Below, piece after piece: positions 62,752 to 64,000 of a stretch of DNA of 64,000 nt; the stretch's first letter is position 1, and the number at the start of each line of letters is the position of its first letter. The stretch is taken from contig NZ_JACSQL010000002.1 of NCBI RefSeq assembly GCF_014836635.1, positions 620,001 through 684,000 of the forward strand, read 5' to 3'. The stretch comes from Paenibacillus gallinarum. GTDB lineage: Bacteria; Bacillota; Bacilli; Paenibacillales; Paenibacillaceae. The notes under the pieces are model-generated. The model ran no database searches. It was not told where the DNA came from and saw nothing but the letters and a program-made list of their open reading frames with translations. A program made the translations under genes and the position numbers.

Positions 62752-64000
62752 ATGGCTTATTAAGAATGGACAATTTGCAGTTAGTGACCCAGAATGGCGA
62801 ATTGTTAAAGGTTATATGCTTGTAGAGAATGATAAGATTTCCTACATAGGCGAGAAACTCCCTGAGGGTGAAGAAGAAACAACAGCTTTTGACGGGAAAA
62901 ATCTACTCTTTATTCCCGGTCTGATCAATACACACGGTCATGCTGCAATGTCACTTCTGAGAGGTTATGGGGATGATCTCGCACTTCAAATTTGGCTTCA
63001 AGAGAAGATGTGGCCAATGGAAGAGAAATTCACAGCAGACGATGTATACTGGGGAGCGTCCTTGTCAATCCTTGAGATGATTAAAGGGGGTACAACCGCT
63101 TTTCTTGATATGTACGATCAAATGAATCAAGTAGCTAAGGTAGTAGAGGAGTCGGGTATACGTGCAAGCCTGATGCGCGGTGTTATTGGATTTGGTTCAG
63201 ATGAACTGCGAGCTTCTAAACTTGCGGAAGCGACTTCTTTTGCTAAGGAATGGAACGGACAAGCGAGTGGCAGAATTACCACGATGCTGTCTCCTCACGC
63301 ACCGTACACCTGTGGCCCTGAGTTTATTGAAAAATTTGTTCAGGCAGCACATGATTTGGACCTACCGCTCCATACGCACATGTCTGAAACCAAGGCAGAA
63401 GTAGAGCAGAATGTGAAGGATTATGGACTCCGTCCGGTTGCTCATTTAGAAAAATTGGGCTTTTTCTCACGTCCATCCCTCGTGGCGCATGCTGTTCATT
63501 TAACTGATGAAGAAATTGAGATTCTTGCTAAATATAATGTTGCTGTAGCGCACAATCCAGGAAGTAACTTGAAACTTGCCAGCGGTGTAGCTCGAGTTCC
63601 GGATCTACTAAAGGCTGGGGTTGTTGTATCGTTAGCAACGGATGGACCTGCGAGCAATAATAATCTGGACATGTTTGAAGAAATGCGTCTAGCTGCTCTT
63701 ATTCATAAAGGAGTCTCTGGTGACCCAACGGCTGTTCCAGCGACAGAAGCTCTTCGTATGGGAACAGAATATGGAGCAAAATCGATCTACGTTGAGGATA
63801 CGGGGACGCTTGCAGTAGGCAAGAAAGCAGATTTTGTAGCGATTGATTTAGATCAGGCGCACTTTTTGCCGTATTCAGATTTGATCTCTCATGTTGTATA
63901 CTCTGCAAGTGCTAAAGACGTCAAACATGTATGGGTAGATGGCAAACAGTTGTTAAAAGATGGAGAAGCTCTTACTTTAGATGAAGAACGTATTAAACGA
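62738..64000 (+). CDS. Amidohydrolase, S-adenosylhomocysteine/5'-methylthioadenosine deaminase-like (3' end outside window)
   Basis: The open frame of 421 codons runs to the window edge without a stop. The metal-dependent amidohydrolase motifs are IPGLINTHGHAAMSLLRG (HxH), LPLHTHMSET (His), VAHAVHLTDEE (His) and SLATDGPASNNNLDMF (Asp). This pattern is that of MtaD/SAH-deaminase-type enzymes acting on adenosine-containing compounds. The ATG lies within the rex 3' end. The family is certain and the exact substrate is inferred. Confidence 0.9.
   Translation, partial: MTSHKWLIKNGQFAVSDPEWRIVKGYMLVENDKISYIGEKLPEGEEETTAFDGKNLLFIPGLINTHGHAAMSLLRGYGDDLALQIWLQEKMWPMEEKFTADDVYWGASLSILEMIKGGTTAFLDMYDQMNQVAKVVEESGIRASLMRGVIGFGSDELRASKLAEATSFAKEWNGQASGRITTMLSPHAPYTCGPEFIEKFVQAAHDLDLPLHTHMSETKAEVEQNVKDYGLRPVAHLEKLGFFSRPSLVAHAVHLTDEEIEILAKYNVAVAHNPGSNLKLASGVARVPDLLKAGVVVSLATDGPASNNNLDMFEEMRLAALIHKGVSGDPTAVPATEALRMGTEYGAKSIYVEDTGTLAVGKKADFVAIDLDQAHFLPYSDLISHVVYSASAKDVKHVWVDGKQLLKDGEALTLDEERIKR

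Overview
The window looks like a chromosomal core region of a low-to-mid-GC, endospore-forming Firmicute, most likely Paenibacillus or a close relative. The reasons are the spore genes (ypeB, spoVIF, spoIVA, ypjB), a Bacillus-like gene order (serA; prsW-ypeB-ypfA-ypfB-cmk; der-gpsA-spoIVA-hbs-mtrB-hepS; aroC-aroB-aroH-trpEDCFBA-hisC-tyrA; qcrABC-ypjA-ypjB; dapB-mgsA-bshA-cca-birA-panBCD-dinG), strong AGGAGG ribosome binding sites, and many TTG and GTG starts. There are no rRNA or tRNA genes, CRISPR arrays, phages or insertion sequences. Nearly everything reads on the + strand; only serA and a YitT-family gene are on the minus strand.

Region by region: 1-2.35 kb holds the tail of a sensor histidine kinase and serA behind a T-box leader. 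2.5-11.2 kb has a CAAX-type protease, mecA, prsW, ypeB, a PilZ flagellar brake, cmk, plsC and an S1-repeat protein. 11.3-19.7 kb has der, plsY, gpsA, sporulation genes, a 2Fe-2S ferredoxin, spoIVA behind two candidate sigma-E promoters, hbs, and mtrB (TRAP). 19.8-26.8 kb has the heptaprenyl diphosphate and menaquinone genes, with futalosine-route genes (UbiA-like, UbiX-like, mqnA) placed between menG and hepT, then ndk and cheR. 27.1-38.75 kb is the aromatic supraoperon. 38.75-40.8 kb is an AT-rich accessory island: two SMR efflux subunits, a TetR repressor and a candidate small RNA. 41-48.9 kb has an ECF sigma/anti-sigma pair, a phosphatase and the cytochrome bc operon. 49-64 kb has YitT, a MazG-like protein, dapB, mgsA, bshA, cca, birA, panBCD, dinG, rex and the start of an SAH/MTA deaminase-like gene.

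The strongest regulatory signal is the trp leader at about 29873-30343. Eleven GAG/TAG triplets with exactly 2-nt spacers are split into blocks of 5 and 6 around a small hairpin, which matches the 11 subunits of TRAP, encoded 10 kb upstream. About 300 nt of densely structured RNA then separates the TRAP site from an intrinsic terminator whose 5' arm is complementary to part of the TRAP site. This looks like TRAP attenuation working through a long-range antiterminator held together by several hairpins. A further hairpin overlaps the trpE ribosome binding site.

Other points of interest: sleB is absent beside ypeB, bshB1 is absent beside bshA, folE is absent beside mtrB, the SMR/TetR island is bounded by near-identical 16-bp sequences, panB has a terminator in its leader, and a near-perfect direct repeat pair lies upstream of qcrA. 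All functional statements rest on reading the sequence and on knowledge of the families; no database search was run.
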